Shown: one piece after another, positions 1 through 9,715 of the stretch | How positions within the stretch are numbered: the first letter of the stretch is position 1 | Layout of the letters: the number at the start of each line of letters is the position of its first letter | Assembly (NCBI RefSeq): GCF_000820845.2 | Contig: NZ_CBXV010000002.1 | Span: forward strand, 1 to 64,000 | Source of the DNA: Pyrinomonas methylaliphatogenes | GTDB lineage: Bacteria; Acidobacteriota; Blastocatellia; Pyrinomonadales; Pyrinomonadaceae | Direction of reading: 5' to 3' | Length of the DNA: 64,000 nt | The notes under the pieces: model-generated | The model's database searches: none | What the model saw: the letters and a program-made list of their open reading frames with translations, nothing else | What the model was told of the DNA's origin: nothing | Position numbers and translations under genes: made by a program

Positions 1-57
1 CATGCCGACAGCCGCCAGCGCCGCCCCGGTCCGCTTCAACATCTCGCGCCGCGTCAT
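1..57 (-). CDS. Partial duplicate N-terminus of the GH125 gene, cut by the window edge
   Basis: Reading leftward from the ATG at 57-55, the minus strand encodes MTRREMLKRTGAALAAVGM, identical at base level to the first 19 codons of the rightward GH125 gene, and it stays open to the window edge. It has the same twin-arginine-like start. Either a second divergent copy of the exo-mannosidase gene begins here, or the copy is an assembly fold-back. Only the signal region is visible, so no function can be assigned independently. Confidence 0.4.
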   Translation of the reverse strand, partial: MTRREMLKRTGAALAAVGM

Positions 58-104
58 CCTGCCTTCCATCTTCCGCTCGGGTTACGCCGTCCGCCGCGGC
101 TAAA

Positions 105-128
105 CTGAAGTTATGGCCAACACTTCAG
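105..128. promoter_or_regulatory. Imperfect 24-bp palindrome, candidate operator O1
   Basis: Half-sites CTGAAGTTATGG and CCAACACTTCAG form a palindrome with two mismatched pairs. Its centre is 36 bp from that of the perfect copy at 141-164. The size and symmetry fit a dimeric sugar-responsive repressor (inference); no regulator gene adjoins within the window. Confidence 0.5.
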
Positions 129-138
129 CTCGCGAGTG

Positions 139-166
139 AACTGAAGTTATGGCCATAACTTCAGTT
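139..166. promoter_or_regulatory. Perfect 28-bp palindrome, candidate operator O2
   Basis: A perfect palindrome with core TTATGGCCATAA, whose 24-bp centre (141-164) closely matches O1. It lies 46 bp upstream of the preferred GH125 start at 212. This is the expected place for transcriptional control of the mannosidase gene; the cognate factor is unknown. Confidence 0.55.
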
Positions 167-211
167 TAGCCGCGGCGGACGGCGTAACCCGAGCGGAAGA
201 TGGAAGGCAGG

Positions 212-1630
212 ATGACGCGGCGCGAGATGTTGAAGCGGACCGGGGCGGCGCTGGCGGCTGTCGGCATGGGCGTTGAACGCGCGCCGGGAGCCGCTTTTGA
301 CTTCAAAAGCCAGCGACCGCCCCTAGACAAGCGGGCCTTCACGAGCGAAGCCATCGAAGCCGAGATCGCCCGGGTCAAACGCGCGATCGCCGATGAAGAG
401 CTCGCGTGGATGTTCGAGAACTGCTTTCCGAACACGCTCGATACCACCGTCCGCTTCCGCATGCAGGACGGTCGGCCCGACACTTTCGTCATCACCGGCG
501 ACATTCCGGCCATGTGGCTGCGCGATTCGACGGCGCAGGTCTGGCCCTATCTGCCGTTTGCCAAAGATGATCCGAGACTCAAGCTGCTCCTCGCTGGCGT
601 CATCCGCCGCCAGACGCGCTGCGTCTTGATCGACCCTTATGCCAATGCGTTCAACGATGGGCCGACGGGCGGTCCGTGGCAAAAAGACTTGACCGAGATG
701 AAGCCGGAGCTGCACGAGCGCAAATGGGAGGTTGATTCTCTTTGCTACGTCGTGCGATTGGCTTACGGTTACTGGCGACAGACTGGCGATGCTTCCCTCT
801 TCGACGCAGACTGGCAGCGAGCGATGCGCTTGATCGTTCGCACCTTCCGCGAGCAGCAACGCTTACACGGACCGGGCCCATACCGCTTTCAAAGAGTCAC
901 GAGTCGCGCCGCCGATACGTTGCCGCTCGACGGACTTGGCAATCCGACGCGACCGTGCGGACTGATCCACTCGGCCTTTCGCCCTTCGGATGACGCCTGC
1001 ATCTATCCCCTTTTGATCCCATCCAACCTCTTCGCTGTCGTCGTCCTTCGCCAACTGAGCGAGATCTTCTCGCTGGAGACGAAGGATGCGGCGTTTGCCC
1101 GCGAATGCGCGGCTCTCGCCAGCGAGGTAGATGAAGCTGCGCGCAAGTTCGGCATCGCCCGACATCTGGGGTACGGCGCGATCTGGGCCTACGAAGTGGA
1201 TGGTTTCGGCAACCGGCTCTTCATGGATGACGCCAACGTTCCGAGTCTGCTCGCCCTGCCCTATTTGGGCTACTGCGCGCGCGAAGATGCGATCTATCAA
1301 AGAACGCGCGCCTTCGTTCTCAGCGAAGATAACCCTTACTTCTTCCGCGGCGCGTTTGGTGAAGGCATCGGCGGGCCGCACGTCGGACTCAATATGATCT
1401 GGCCGCTGAGCATCATCATGCGCGCCATGACCAGCGCGGATGATGGCGAGATAAAGGCTTGCTTGCGAATGCTGAAAGCGACGCACGCCGGAACGGGCTT
1501 CATGCACGAAGCCTTTCACAAAGATGATCCGAAACGCTTCACGCGCGCGTGGTTCGCTTGGGCTAATACGCTCTTCGGCGAACTCATCCTGAAACTGTTT
1601 GCCGAAAGGCCGCAGCTATTGCGCGCTTAA
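212..1630 (+). CDS. GH125 family exo-alpha-1,6-mannosidase-like protein (DUF1237)
   Basis: A 472-aa member of the metal-independent alpha-mannosidase family GH125, whose characterised members remove terminal alpha-1,6-mannose. Family-typical segments are the ENCFPNTLDTTVRF block near residue 70, TGDIPAMWLRDSTAQ near residue 95 and DPYANAFNDGPTG near residue 145. The N-terminus MTRREMLKRTG looks like a twin-arginine signal, so export is likely. An in-frame ATG at 200 is possible, but 212 has GGAAGG at good spacing and begins directly with the signal. It probably acts on mannan or glycoprotein glycans with the nearby hydrolases. The first 57 coding bases are duplicated in reverse at the window edge. 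Confidence 0.87.
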   Translation: MTRREMLKRTGAALAAVGMGVERAPGAAFDFKSQRPPLDKRAFTSEAIEAEIARVKRAIADEELAWMFENCFPNTLDTTVRFRMQDGRPDTFVITGDIPAMWLRDSTAQVWPYLPFAKDDPRLKLLLAGVIRRQTRCVLIDPYANAFNDGPTGGPWQKDLTEMKPELHERKWEVDSLCYVVRLAYGYWRQTGDASLFDADWQRAMRLIVRTFREQQRLHGPGPYRFQRVTSRAADTLPLDGLGNPTRPCGLIHSAFRPSDDACIYPLLIPSNLFAVVVLRQLSEIFSLETKDAAFARECAALASEVDEAARKFGIARHLGYGAIWAYEVDGFGNRLFMDDANVPSLLALPYLGYCAREDAIYQRTRAFVLSEDNPYFFRGAFGEGIGGPHVGLNMIWPLSIIMRAMTSADDGEIKACLRMLKATHAGTGFMHEAFHKDDPKRFTRAWFAWANTLFGELILKLFAERPQLLRA

Positions 1631-1822
1631 CGCTCGATCGGCAAGGGCTACTCGCAGAACTCCGGCCTTCCAAGCGACGGGGCGAAGCGACCGGACCGAT
1701 CGGGCTAAACAAAGGAGCGGCGCCGTTATCAAGAGGTCGAGCCGATTCAAATGGGAGCGATGTCGCATCGAGGTCGCCGGGATTTCGATGTCGGATTCTT
1801 CAGCAGGAAAGGAGTCGGAAAG

Positions 1823-3040
1823 ATGAACCTTCGTCGTAAGATCTGCAGCATCTTCTTGCTTATCGCCTTCGGCGCGGTCGCCGCAGCCCAACAACCGGCG
1901 CGCGATTTTGCCCTTCGCGATGGAGACCGCGTCGTCTTCTTCGGCGACAGCATCACCGAACAGAGGCTTTACACCACATACATCGAACACTACGTGCTCA
2001 CGCGCTATCCTGACCGTCGCATAACCTTTATCAACGTCGGTTGGGGTGGCGATAAAGTCACCGGCAACGATTGTCAACCATGTGCCGGCGTTGGAGGGCT
2101 TGCGCGCATCAAACGCGATGTGATCGATCGCCGACCGACCGTCGTCACTCTGCTCTTCGGTATGAACGACGGTCAGTATAAAGACTTCGATCCGGCAATC
2201 CTCAAAGTCTATGAGGATGGATTGACGGCCATCATCCGCACGCTTAAAGCGCAGACGCAGGCGCGCATCTACGTCATGACGCCGACCGTTTATGACGGCA
2301 CGCGCCGCCCCGCTTGGTCGCATACGGACCGCTATAACGAAGTGCTCGACCGCTATAGCGAAGCGGCCAAGAGGATCGCCGCGCGCGAGGGTGTGCCCAT
2401 CATCGATCTACACGAAGCGACCACTGCGGCGCTCCGCGAAGCGAAACAGATCAATGCCTCTTACACCTTCGTGCCAGACGGAGTACATCCGGAAGCGGAC
2501 GGCCAACTGCTGATGGCGGCGGAGATCTTGCGGGCGTGGGGCGCGCCGCCGAACGGGATGGAACTAACTAGATCCCTAACTTTGAGCGGCGACGGTTCGG
2601 CGACTCTCACCCTCAACGCGCCTCTTCCGTGGCCCAGTCCCATCCCATCGGAAGAGATGCGTCGGACGAGGCCGCTGATCGAAGAGATCGGACGGGTCCG
2701 CTTGAAGCTTAACGGTCTGCCCGCGGGCCGTTATAAGGTGCGCGTTGACGATGGGGATGCGGTGGAATATTCGGCGCAAGAGCTGGAAGGCGGCATCCCG
2801 ATCAGCGCGCTCTCCAAAGAAGCGCGCGAAGCGACGGACAAGTTAGCCGGTCTGGTCAGACGCCGGGCCGATCTATTCTTCCTGCGTTGGCGACAGATAG
2901 AGGTGCCGCTCGATGGTCAATACCGAAGCGTCTCTCAAGTCCTTTCCGCCTTCGACGCTCTCGATGCCGAGATTACAGCCCAAGAGCGAACGCTCGCGCA
3001 GCCACACCAGTATCGCATCAGCATCGCACGCTTACCTTGA
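1823..3040 (+). CDS. Secreted SGNH/GDSL-family hydrolase
   Basis: A 405-aa protein with a signal peptide (MNLRRKICSIFLLIAFGAVA) and an SGNH fold: GDSIT at 41-45 (Ser43), GMND at 113-116 (Asn115) and DGVH at 219-222, giving the Ser/Asp/His set. Family members are esterases, lipases or carbohydrate O-acetyl esterases. The extra C-terminal region (about 150 aa) resembles that of acidobacterial and planctomycete paralogues. Polysaccharide deacetylation is plausible given GH125 and GH78 nearby, but the substrate is inferred. The start at 1823 has AAAGGAG 8 bp upstream; a longer frame from 1751 would put the signal peptide internally. Confidence 0.82.
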   Translation: MNLRRKICSIFLLIAFGAVAAAQQPARDFALRDGDRVVFFGDSITEQRLYTTYIEHYVLTRYPDRRITFINVGWGGDKVTGNDCQPCAGVGGLARIKRDVIDRRPTVVTLLFGMNDGQYKDFDPAILKVYEDGLTAIIRTLKAQTQARIYVMTPTVYDGTRRPAWSHTDRYNEVLDRYSEAAKRIAAREGVPIIDLHEATTAALREAKQINASYTFVPDGVHPEADGQLLMAAEILRAWGAPPNGMELTRSLTLSGDGSATLTLNAPLPWPSPIPSEEMRRTRPLIEEIGRVRLKLNGLPAGRYKVRVDDGDAVEYSAQELEGGIPISALSKEAREATDKLAGLVRRRADLFFLRWRQIEVPLDGQYRSVSQVLSAFDALDAEITAQERTLAQPHQYRISIARLP

Positions 3041-3047
3041 TTCGGTG

Positions 3048-3086
3048 GCGCGGAGCCGAAACGGAATGGCTCCGCGCTATATTTTT
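3048..3086 (+). terminator. Intrinsic terminator after the SGNH hydrolase
   Basis: Ten-bp stem GCGCGGAGCC/GGCTCCGCGC with a 10-nt loop, followed by TATATTTTT. It starts 8 bp past the stop codon. Confidence 0.85.
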
Positions 3087-3219
3087 GCCAGATGCTTCGA
3101 CTCCGACGGCTCCTATTGTCTTCCCGGCCAGCCGATCAGCGCGATGCGGTAGGCGCGTTAAGAGAAGAGATTTCGATTCCCGCCGAAAGAACGATAGCGC
3201 TTTCTTAAAACGGTAAAGA

Positions 3220-3249
3220 AAACAGGGCGCTTCCGGAAGCGCCCTGTTT
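3220..3249 (-). terminator. Terminator after TonB receptor 1
   Basis: A perfect 30-bp palindrome (core GGGCGCTTCCGGAAGCGCCC) 24 bp beyond the receptor stop. On the minus strand it runs into TTTTCTTTACC, the stronger U-tract; on the plus strand only TTTC follows. Confidence 0.8.
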
Positions 3250-3272
3250 CAGGTAAGGGATTGAGAGGCCGG

Positions 3273-6200
3273 TTAGAAGTAGAACTTCAAGGCAAGTTCG
3301 ACGACGCGGTGACCGCGTTTCTTGACGATCTTGCCGAAGTTATTGACGGTCGTCGGATCGAAGGTGAACCCCTTCGTCGGATCGCAGACGTTATCCGAAG
3401 TTCCACCCGTACCGTTCGGCACGCCGTTGACCCTCACGTTGCACCTGACGATCAAACGGGTGTCGATGTCGTTATCCGCGTTGTCGATGCCGAACCACTG
3501 CGGATAGGCCAGATTGAAGATGTTGAAGAACCCGGCGCGGAACTGCAACTTCTTCGTCTCCGAGATCTTGAAGTTCTTGAAGAACGAGACGTCGTGGTTC
3601 CAGCGGTGCGGGCTGCGCAGATAGAACGGTGGCACGGTCGGACCGGTCTGTCCGAAGGCCGGGATGGCGATGGCGCTCAGATCGAACATCCGATCGCCGA
3701 TGCCGCTGCCGCCGTTGATCTGTGGGTTCCTCAAGAAGACGGGCGTGATCCCTCCGAGCGATTGCGGCCCTTGACCGAAGGCGTCGGTTCCGAACCAACC
3801 GATCGTCATCGCTCCGGTCGGCCCGATATCGCCCGAGAAGCGCAGACGGATCGGGATGCCGCTCGCGTAGGTCGTGATGCCGGACATCTGCCAACCGTTC
3901 AGCACGCCTCGCATGAACCAGTTATCGAACGCTCCGCGCGCGAGCTGAGGTAGGTTGTAGTTGTACGACAGGTTGAAGATGTGCGTCCTATCGAACGGCA
4001 AGACGCCCCAGCTTCGCCCGCGCATATCGATCGGATCGACCCCGTTGCCGTCCGTCTCGTTCACGCCCGTAGTACCGAGCGCTTTAGAGAACGTGTACGT
4101 CGCAAAGTAGGTCAAATTACCCGTCCGTTTGCTGAGCGTCGCCTGTAACGAGTGGTAAGCTGACGTCGCGTTATACTCGTAGTAGTTGATCGAAGTGTAG
4201 GCCGGATATGGCCTGAACTGGGCCAGCACGCTGCTTTGTCCGCCAACGGCCACCCGCTGGACGGGATCGGCGAGGTTGGCGTTGCCAACTGTGCCGCTCA
4301 GAAGTCTTCCAGGCGGAATGTAGTTGATGTTGCGGATGTCAGGCAGGTGCCGCCCGAAGGTCCCAACGTAACCGACGGTGAAGATGTTGCCAAACGGCAT
4401 ACGCCGTTCGAGCGTCAAGCTGGCGTTGGTTATCCTTGGGATATCGTTCGATTCGGGATTGGCCGACGACAAAGCTATCGAGCCAACCTGCGCGAACGGA
4501 TTGATGTTCGGCAAATTCACGTAATTCAAGTTGAAGGCGTACCCGTCGAAGGTCGCCGAATAGGCGTTGGGCGGTTGCGTGATCGAGTAGTACTGGTAGT
4601 TACCCTGCACACGGTTGTAGAAGACGCCAGCTCCGCCCCGTATCACCATCTCGCCTTTACCGCCGATATCCCAAGCGAAGCCGAGGCGCGGCATCCAACG
4701 CGGAGATGGATTGTCCACTAACCCGGCAGGTATCTGACCTCGCGATGCGAGCAAGACGCCATTGGGCCTGCTCGGATCGTTGTTGATCAAAACCCCTGCC
4801 GAGCGGACGTAGGCGGAAGGATCAAACCTAACCGCCTTCCCTGTCAACTCTTTGTTATTCGGGAAGTAGGCGAACCTCAAGCCATATTCGAGCGTGATGT
4901 TGGGCCGCACCTTCCAGCTATCCTGAGCGAAGGCTTCGTAGTTATAGAACCGCCACTTGCCCGTCGGCGTGCGCGTTCCTTGAACGTACTGCGCTGGTCT
5001 ACCGACAAGTATGTCGGCGAACTCGTTCCCGGTCGAACCGTTGCCCCACGGGGCGTAGATGAAGCGACCTTCGGCGTCACTCTGCAGGTTCTGATATTTG
5101 TTGGCCTGCTCGATGAAGACGCCGAACTTCATCGCATGCGCGCCGCTGACCTTGGTCAACGTGTCTGACAGCGAGAAGCTGGAGTTATGGGCAAACAACG
5201 GCAACCCTCCCGGCTCCCACATATCACCGGAGGTCAAACCGCCCCACGAAGTGATCAGAGCGACTGGGGCATATGGAGATTGCTGTCCAAAGGGCCCCTT
5301 GTAGTTGGAGATGCCGAGCGCACTCAAGGAGACTTTGTCCGGTTCTCGATAATCGTTATCGAGCTGAAGCTTGCTTCCGCTCAACACCGTCTCGTTGGTC
5401 ATCGTCGGGCTGATGATGGCGGTGATGTTGAGCGCCGCAGAACGTCCCAAATTCGTGCCCACGACGTGGGATGGGAGCTCATAAGCGGATGGATTCCACC
5501 ACAAACCGCGAGCGTAATCTTGGCTCTCGGATTCGCGTGCCAAGCGCAAGTAAGCGGTCACCTTCTCGCTCGGCTTGTAGTCGATGCGCAGGACGCCCTG
5601 CGTGCGATTGATCGGCTGTAGACCGCTGAATTGATAATTGAACCTTCCGCTCGGGTCCGTGAAGTTAGGCAACGGGTAGAGGTTGATGAGCGCCCTGCCG
5701 ATTGGCGTAATCTGACTGGGATCCAAATTGAAGATCGTCCCGTTATTCTGATTCCGGAAATTCCGGCCCTGACGCTGATCCAACGTCGGAACGACATCGA
5801 ACCGTGTGCCCGGGTCGACTTTCTGCCGCTGCACCTCGAAGCCGAAGAAGAAGAAGAGCTTATCACGCCAGCACTTGCCGACAGGGCCGCCCTCGCCAAG
5901 GCGCGGCAAGCAGACCGGTCCACCGAGGTTGCCGCCCGGATACTGATAAGTCTCCTTCTGTCGATCGAGGCCGAAGATGCTTCTGGATCGATCGTTCGCA
6001 TTCAACCGCCAATTGCGGATATAGTCATAAACCGAGCCGTGAAATTCGCGCCCGCCGCCCTTGGTCGTCGCAGTGATTTGAATGCCGCTCGCCCCATACT
6101 CGGCGGCGTAGTTGCTCGTTTGAACCTTGACCTCCTGCACCATGTCGGGGTTCGCCGTGATGATCGTCCCGTTATTGGAACCGATGTCGATCACGCGCGA

Positions 6201-6869
6201 CCCGTCGATCGAGATCGTGTTCTCCTCGCCGCGAAGCCCGTTGACGTTGTAACGGTTGTTAGCGTTCGCCCCCGAATTGAAGCTGATCGCTTGGAATCCC
6301 GCATCATCCGAGCTCGGAGCGACGACGCCTGGAAGGATGCGCAATAGTTCGAGCGCGCTGCGGCTGACGATCGAAAGGTTGTCGATCTGCTGTGCGGTGA
6401 TCGTGTTCTCCTTCGCCCCCGTCTCGGTCTGAATCTGTTCGGCTTCCGCCGTCACAGTGACCGTCTCCGTCGGAGCGCCGACTTCGAGTTGCACGTCCAC
6501 GCCGCGCGTATCGTTCGGACTGAGGCGCACCTTCTGTTGAGCAGCTTTGAAATTGGTCGCTTCGACACGCAGCGTGTAAGTGCCGGGATCGAGCGAAGCG
6601 AACGTCGTCGTCCCCTCGCCGCTCGTCTCGGCGCGCCGCTGATCGCCCGTGCGATCGCTCGTCAGGATCACCGTAGCTTTGGGCACCACGGCCCCATTTG
6701 GATCCTTGACGGTCACACGCAGCGTCGCGCTACCACTCGTCTGCGCTCGAAGGGCTGGGGCAAAAGCAAGCAAGAGCAGAAAGCCGACGAATAGACCGCA
6801 CGCCGACTTGAACGGACAGCAATCGCCCCGCAGACGCCATGGAACTTTCTGATGCCTGATCATCAGCAT
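3273..6869 (-). CDS. TonB-dependent receptor 1, Oar-like, with carboxypeptidase-regulatory-like domain
   Basis: A 1198-aa outer-membrane receptor. The signal region is LFVGFLLLLAFAPALRA at about 27-43, then a carboxypeptidase-regulatory-like beta-sandwich (about 45-135, PNGAVVPKATVIL and LDPGTYTLRVEA), a plug (about 145-270) and a beta-barrel ending in the terminal aromatic KFYF. Such receptors import oligosaccharides, peptides or metal complexes using TonB energy; the ligand is unknown. It is followed on the same strand, upstream, by the GH78 gene, so plant glycan uptake is a reasonable inference. AGGAGG lies about 15 bp before the first ATG; a second ATG at 6863 is possible. The 437-bp leader is unusually long. 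Confidence 0.92.
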   Translation of the reverse strand: MLMIRHQKVPWRLRGDCCPFKSACGLFVGFLLLLAFAPALRAQTSGSATLRVTVKDPNGAVVPKATVILTSDRTGDQRRAETSGEGTTTFASLDPGTYTLRVEATNFKAAQQKVRLSPNDTRGVDVQLEVGAPTETVTVTAEAEQIQTETGAKENTITAQQIDNLSIVSRSALELLRILPGVVAPSSDDAGFQAISFNSGANANNRYNVNGLRGEENTISIDGSRVIDIGSNNGTIITANPDMVQEVKVQTSNYAAEYGASGIQITATTKGGGREFHGSVYDYIRNWRLNANDRSRSIFGLDRQKETYQYPGGNLGGPVCLPRLGEGGPVGKCWRDKLFFFFGFEVQRQKVDPGTRFDVVPTLDQRQGRNFRNQNNGTIFNLDPSQITPIGRALINLYPLPNFTDPSGRFNYQFSGLQPINRTQGVLRIDYKPSEKVTAYLRLARESESQDYARGLWWNPSAYELPSHVVGTNLGRSAALNITAIISPTMTNETVLSGSKLQLDNDYREPDKVSLSALGISNYKGPFGQQSPYAPVALITSWGGLTSGDMWEPGGLPLFAHNSSFSLSDTLTKVSGAHAMKFGVFIEQANKYQNLQSDAEGRFIYAPWGNGSTGNEFADILVGRPAQYVQGTRTPTGKWRFYNYEAFAQDSWKVRPNITLEYGLRFAYFPNNKELTGKAVRFDPSAYVRSAGVLINNDPSRPNGVLLASRGQIPAGLVDNPSPRWMPRLGFAWDIGGKGEMVIRGGAGVFYNRVQGNYQYYSITQPPNAYSATFDGYAFNLNYVNLPNINPFAQVGSIALSSANPESNDIPRITNASLTLERRMPFGNIFTVGYVGTFGRHLPDIRNINYIPPGRLLSGTVGNANLADPVQRVAVGGQSSVLAQFRPYPAYTSINYYEYNATSAYHSLQATLSKRTGNLTYFATYTFSKALGTTGVNETDGNGVDPIDMRGRSWGVLPFDRTHIFNLSYNYNLPQLARGAFDNWFMRGVLNGWQMSGITTYASGIPIRLRFSGDIGPTGAMTIGWFGTDAFGQGPQSLGGITPVFLRNPQINGGSGIGDRMFDLSAIAIPAFGQTGPTVPPFYLRSPHRWNHDVSFFKNFKISETKKLQFRAGFFNIFNLAYPQWFGIDNADNDIDTRLIVRCNVRVNGVPNGTGGTSDNVCDPTKGFTFDPTTVNNFGKIVKKRGHRVVELALKFYF

Positions 6870-7306
6870 TGTTTGTCAAAGCCTCCTGCAAAGATCGAGA
6901 GTGCGATCTCCAACTGAGAGCCGGTGAACCATCTGGCCATCAGCGACCCCGAACGGGTCGTCAAAGACACTGTCAGAACTAATTCAGCCCCAAGACAAAT
7001 CGCCCGTGAAGCGAGAAAGGCGGTTGCGGAACTTCATCTTTCGTTCAGCAACGCGCTAAGCTCACACTTAATTTGTCTAACAATCAAACTATAACCGAAC
7101 CCTTAACCGTCTTTTCGAGCCTCTCGGCTTCAAGCCTCGAAACTACTCTCTCCCTTGAGCTTTAGACTGAAAAACCGCTGGATTTTCGACCGAGCCCCGT
7201 AAAGCGGCGCATAGCTTATTACTGATTCGTTCGCTTGTCAATACTTTTTTTTTCAAACTTACTTTTTTCGCCCTCTCCAAAACGCTCTGGGCGCGAACAA
7301 ACAGAA
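6870..7306. other. 437-bp intergenic leader of TonB receptor 1
   Basis: No credible gene. It is AT-richer than its surroundings, with T-runs at about 7245-7270, and probably holds the receptor promoter and a long 5' leader. On the minus strand a consensus TTGACA (7236-7241) is the best -35 candidate; the matching -10 is ambiguous. Confidence 0.5.
7213..7241 (-). promoter_or_regulatory. Possible promoter for TonB receptor 1
   Basis: On the minus strand TTGACA (7241-7236) is followed 17 bp later by TAAGCT, or 14 bp later by TAATAA. The -35 is perfect and the -10 is weak, so this is tentative. Confidence 0.3.
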
Positions 7307-9715
7307 CTAGCGCCCGCGCACGACTAGGCTCGACTCGCCCGCTGGAAGCTGCCGCCGCACGCCTCGCCAGACCAGTTCGCCCGTGACTCCCGCAGGGAGC
7401 GAGATCTTCGCGCTCAGCCGGTTCTCTTCTATTACTAAGCTGACGCGCACCGCGCCTTTCGGATGCGGAATGGTCCCGGATGCCCGCTTCAATCTGCCGA
7501 GAAAGGGGCGGATGATGACGCGCCGAAATCCTGGGGCCGCCGAATCTATGCCGAGGACCGTGCGGAAGAGTTCGTAGTTCGGGCTCGCCCCCCAGCCGTG
7601 ACAATCCGAGCGCGTCGTCAGATCGGCGATCTCCGCCCAGGTCGTGAGCCCTTGAGCGATCATCTCGCGCCAGGGAGCGAGCAGATCCAAGTAGCGATCC
7701 CCTTCCCCGACCTTGTTCAGAGCGGAATGCAGGTAATGCCGGAAATAGATCGAGCACTGGACCAAGGAACGATCTTCGAGGATCTTCCGCATGAGAGCAC
7801 GCGCCTCTTCGCCGCGAACCACGTCGGCCAGGATGGCCAGCGCGTTCGTCTGTTGCGAAAAGCTCGCTTTGCGCGGCGTGTCGGCGAAGAGCTGCCGTCC
7901 ACTGTCCCAATAAAGCTCTCGGCTCGCGGCGCGAAGCCGTTCAGCCTTCCGTTCATACTCGTCGGCGAGCCATTTCGAGCCGAGCGCGCGTTCCATCTCG
8001 GCAGCCCAGTTGTAGGCGAGCAGAAGCTGCAAGTCGAGCAGCGCCGATGCGCCATCGTCTTCCACCGGGGGCACGCCCGCGGCCCACTCGCGCGCCCAAT
8101 CGACGAAATTCCACCACGGCACGCGCCCGAGCGAGCCGTTCTCCTTCAGGCGTGCAGAGAAGAATTCGAGCACGGCGCGCACTCCCGGCAACATGCGCCG
8201 GACGAAGCCCGCATCATCTTGATAGTACCAATAATCGTGCAGCATCCCGATCCACCACAGAGAGAACGGCGGGATGTATTGCAGGGTGCGCGTCGGCGCC
8301 CGGCTCATCGTCAGACCGTCGGAAGCGCGCGAGGCGTCGATCGCTTCGATCGCGTTGCGCGCCAATCGGCCATCGCCCGCCATGTAGAATGTAACCAAAG
8401 CTTGCACGCGCGCGTCCCCCACATACTGCAACTGTTCGTAGTAAGGGCAATCCATGAAAGTCTCATGAGCGCACGCCCGCACCGTGCGCCAACCGATCTC
8501 CAGGATCTTCTGCAGTTCCGCTTCATCCGACTCGAATCGTGCGCGCTGCGCGAACGGATATCCCGTGTAGATGCCGCGCAGATCTTCGAGCACGAGCGGC
8601 TCATCTTCCGTTTCGATCTTCAACTCCAAGTAACGGTAGGCGCGCCACCAAAGCGGGCGGAACAAGCGGCCTCGCCCGCCATCGGCGATGAAGAGGTCGC
8701 GAAGACCGTGGAACTCCAGCCCTTCCACTTGATCCCTGTTCCTCTTCTCATGTTTTCCGGGCACCCACAATGCTTCCGCATATCTCAACGAAATCGTCGC
8801 GTCCTTGCCGCCGCTGACGATCAATTCCGGGTAGGCTGTAATGAGGTAGGACTGGTCCAGCAACAATTCGACCCGCGCGTGCGCCGGTATGAGCAACTGA
8901 CCAGCTTGTTGCGGGAAAGAGTTTGGCGCTTCGATCCCGAGCGATCTTCGCACCCTCTGCAACCGGACCAATCTTTCTTCCATCGGCGGGATCGAACGCG
9001 GGACCAGAAGCCACGAACTCGACCCCAGTTCCCAAGCCGACCGCGTGCGATTGTCCCACGCTTCGCGCGGCAGGCCGTATTCGCCCTCTTCCGCCATCGG
9101 CCAATCCGCGTCGTCGAAATCCGGCAGCTCCCATCCCCATGGGTAGCGAGCGGCTAAAACCTGCTCGCCCGGTCCAGCCGCGTAGTATCCCATCACGTCC
9201 TGCGCGCTTACAGGCAACGGGCGATACGCCTCGTTCCGCGTGCACCGCCAAGCTCGACCGGTATCGACGATGCGCTCCGCTTCCGTATCGCCCTGCAACA
9301 GGAAACCGGTCCGGCGGCTGATCTGCGCTTCCGGCGCATACTCCGCGAAATTCCAAACCACCGCCGCCAGAACGTTTTTGCCGACACGAAGATGTGGGGC
9401 GATATCGACCGTCTCGAACCGCCAATGAAGCAGGTCGCCGCGCGCTGGCCCTGAGCTTACGCGCTTCCCATTCACATAGAGCTGATAGCGATTGTCAGCC
9501 GTCACGTGAATGACGAAGGAAGCTGGCTTCGCTTTCAATTCGAAGGTTCGTCGAAAATGATAGACACCGTAGCCGGTCGGCGAAGCGCCGGGGACCGAAA
9601 TCCAGCGCGCGCTCCAACGCTTCTGCAGCAGTTCAGGATTGATGCGCAGATCGGCGTGGGCTGAAAGGTTGAAGATGAAGATCAACCAAGCGATGCCGAG
9701 CGCCCTTTTTGTCAT
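7307..9715 (-). CDS. Secreted GH78-like alpha-L-rhamnosidase
   Basis: An 802-aa protein with signal peptide [22 protein letters not shown]-terminal beta-sandwich modules (about 30-390) include a sugar-binding-like [16 protein letters not shown] segment, followed by the six-hairpin catalytic barrel: [15 protein letters not shown] at 422-436, the counterpart of the DCP...GD motif holding acidic catalytic residues, and [17 protein letters not shown] in the last third. The C-terminal beta-domain has [10 protein letters not shown]. It likely releases rhamnose from pectin or glycosides. GAGGTG lies 5-6 bp before the ATG. It is upstream of and codirectional with TonB receptor 1, across the 437-bp gap. 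Confidence 0.85.
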   Translation of the reverse strand: MTKRALGIAWLIFIFNLSAHADLRINPELLQKRWSARWISVPGASPTGYGVYHFRRTFELKAKPASFVIHVTADNRYQLYVNGKRVSSGPARGDLLHWRFETVDIAPHLRVGKNVLAAVVWNFAEYAPEAQISRRTGFLLQGDTEAERIVDTGRAWRCTRNEAYRPLPVSAQDVMGYYAAGPGEQVLAARYPWGWELPDFDDADWPMAEEGEYGLPREAWDNRTRSAWELGSSSWLLVPRSIPPMEERLVRLQRVRRSLGIEAPNSFPQQAGQLLIPAHARVELLLDQSYLITAYPELIVSGGKDATISLRYAEALWVPGKHEKRNRDQVEGLEFHGLRDLFIADGGRGRLFRPLWWRAYRYLELKIETEDEPLVLEDLRGIYTGYPFAQRARFESDEAELQKILEIGWRTVRACAHETFMDCPYYEQLQYVGDARVQALVTFYMAGDGRLARNAIEAIDASRASDGLTMSRAPTRTLQYIPPFSLWWIGMLHDYWYYQDDAGFVRRMLPGVRAVLEFFSARLKENGSLGRVPWWNFVDWAREWAAGVPPVEDDGASALLDLQLLLAYNWAAEMERALGSKWLADEYERKAERLRAASRELYWDSGRQLFADTPRKASFSQQTNALAILADVVRGEEARALMRKILEDRSLVQCSIYFRHYLHSALNKVGEGDRYLDLLAPWREMIAQGLTTWAEIADLTTRSDCHGWGASPNYELFRTVLGIDSAAPGFRRVIIRPFLGRLKRASGTIPHPKGAVRVSLVIEENRLSAKISLPAGVTGELVWRGVRRQLPAGESSLVVRGR

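Larger units (their letters stand above)
1..268. repeat. Large inverted repeat (119-bp arms, 30-bp spacer)
   Basis: Bases 1-119 are the exact reverse complement of 150-268; the left arm is cut by the window edge, so it may be longer. Each arm holds the first codons of the GH125 gene plus its leader, so the same N-terminus is encoded in both directions. Two 24-bp palindromes sit around the centre. It may be a real divergent duplication or a fold-back assembly artefact at a contig end; the sequence alone cannot decide. Confidence 0.95.

Noticed and set aside
166-513. 115-codon minus-strand frame over the GH125 start
   Set aside because: Overlaps the inverted repeat and the GH125 coding sequence and shows no domain or ribosome site.
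7463-9157. 564-codon open frame on the plus strand inside the GH78 gene
   Set aside because: It is antisense to a well supported glycosidase; high-GC codon use opens long mirror frames. No start signal and arginine-rich, non-domain sequence.
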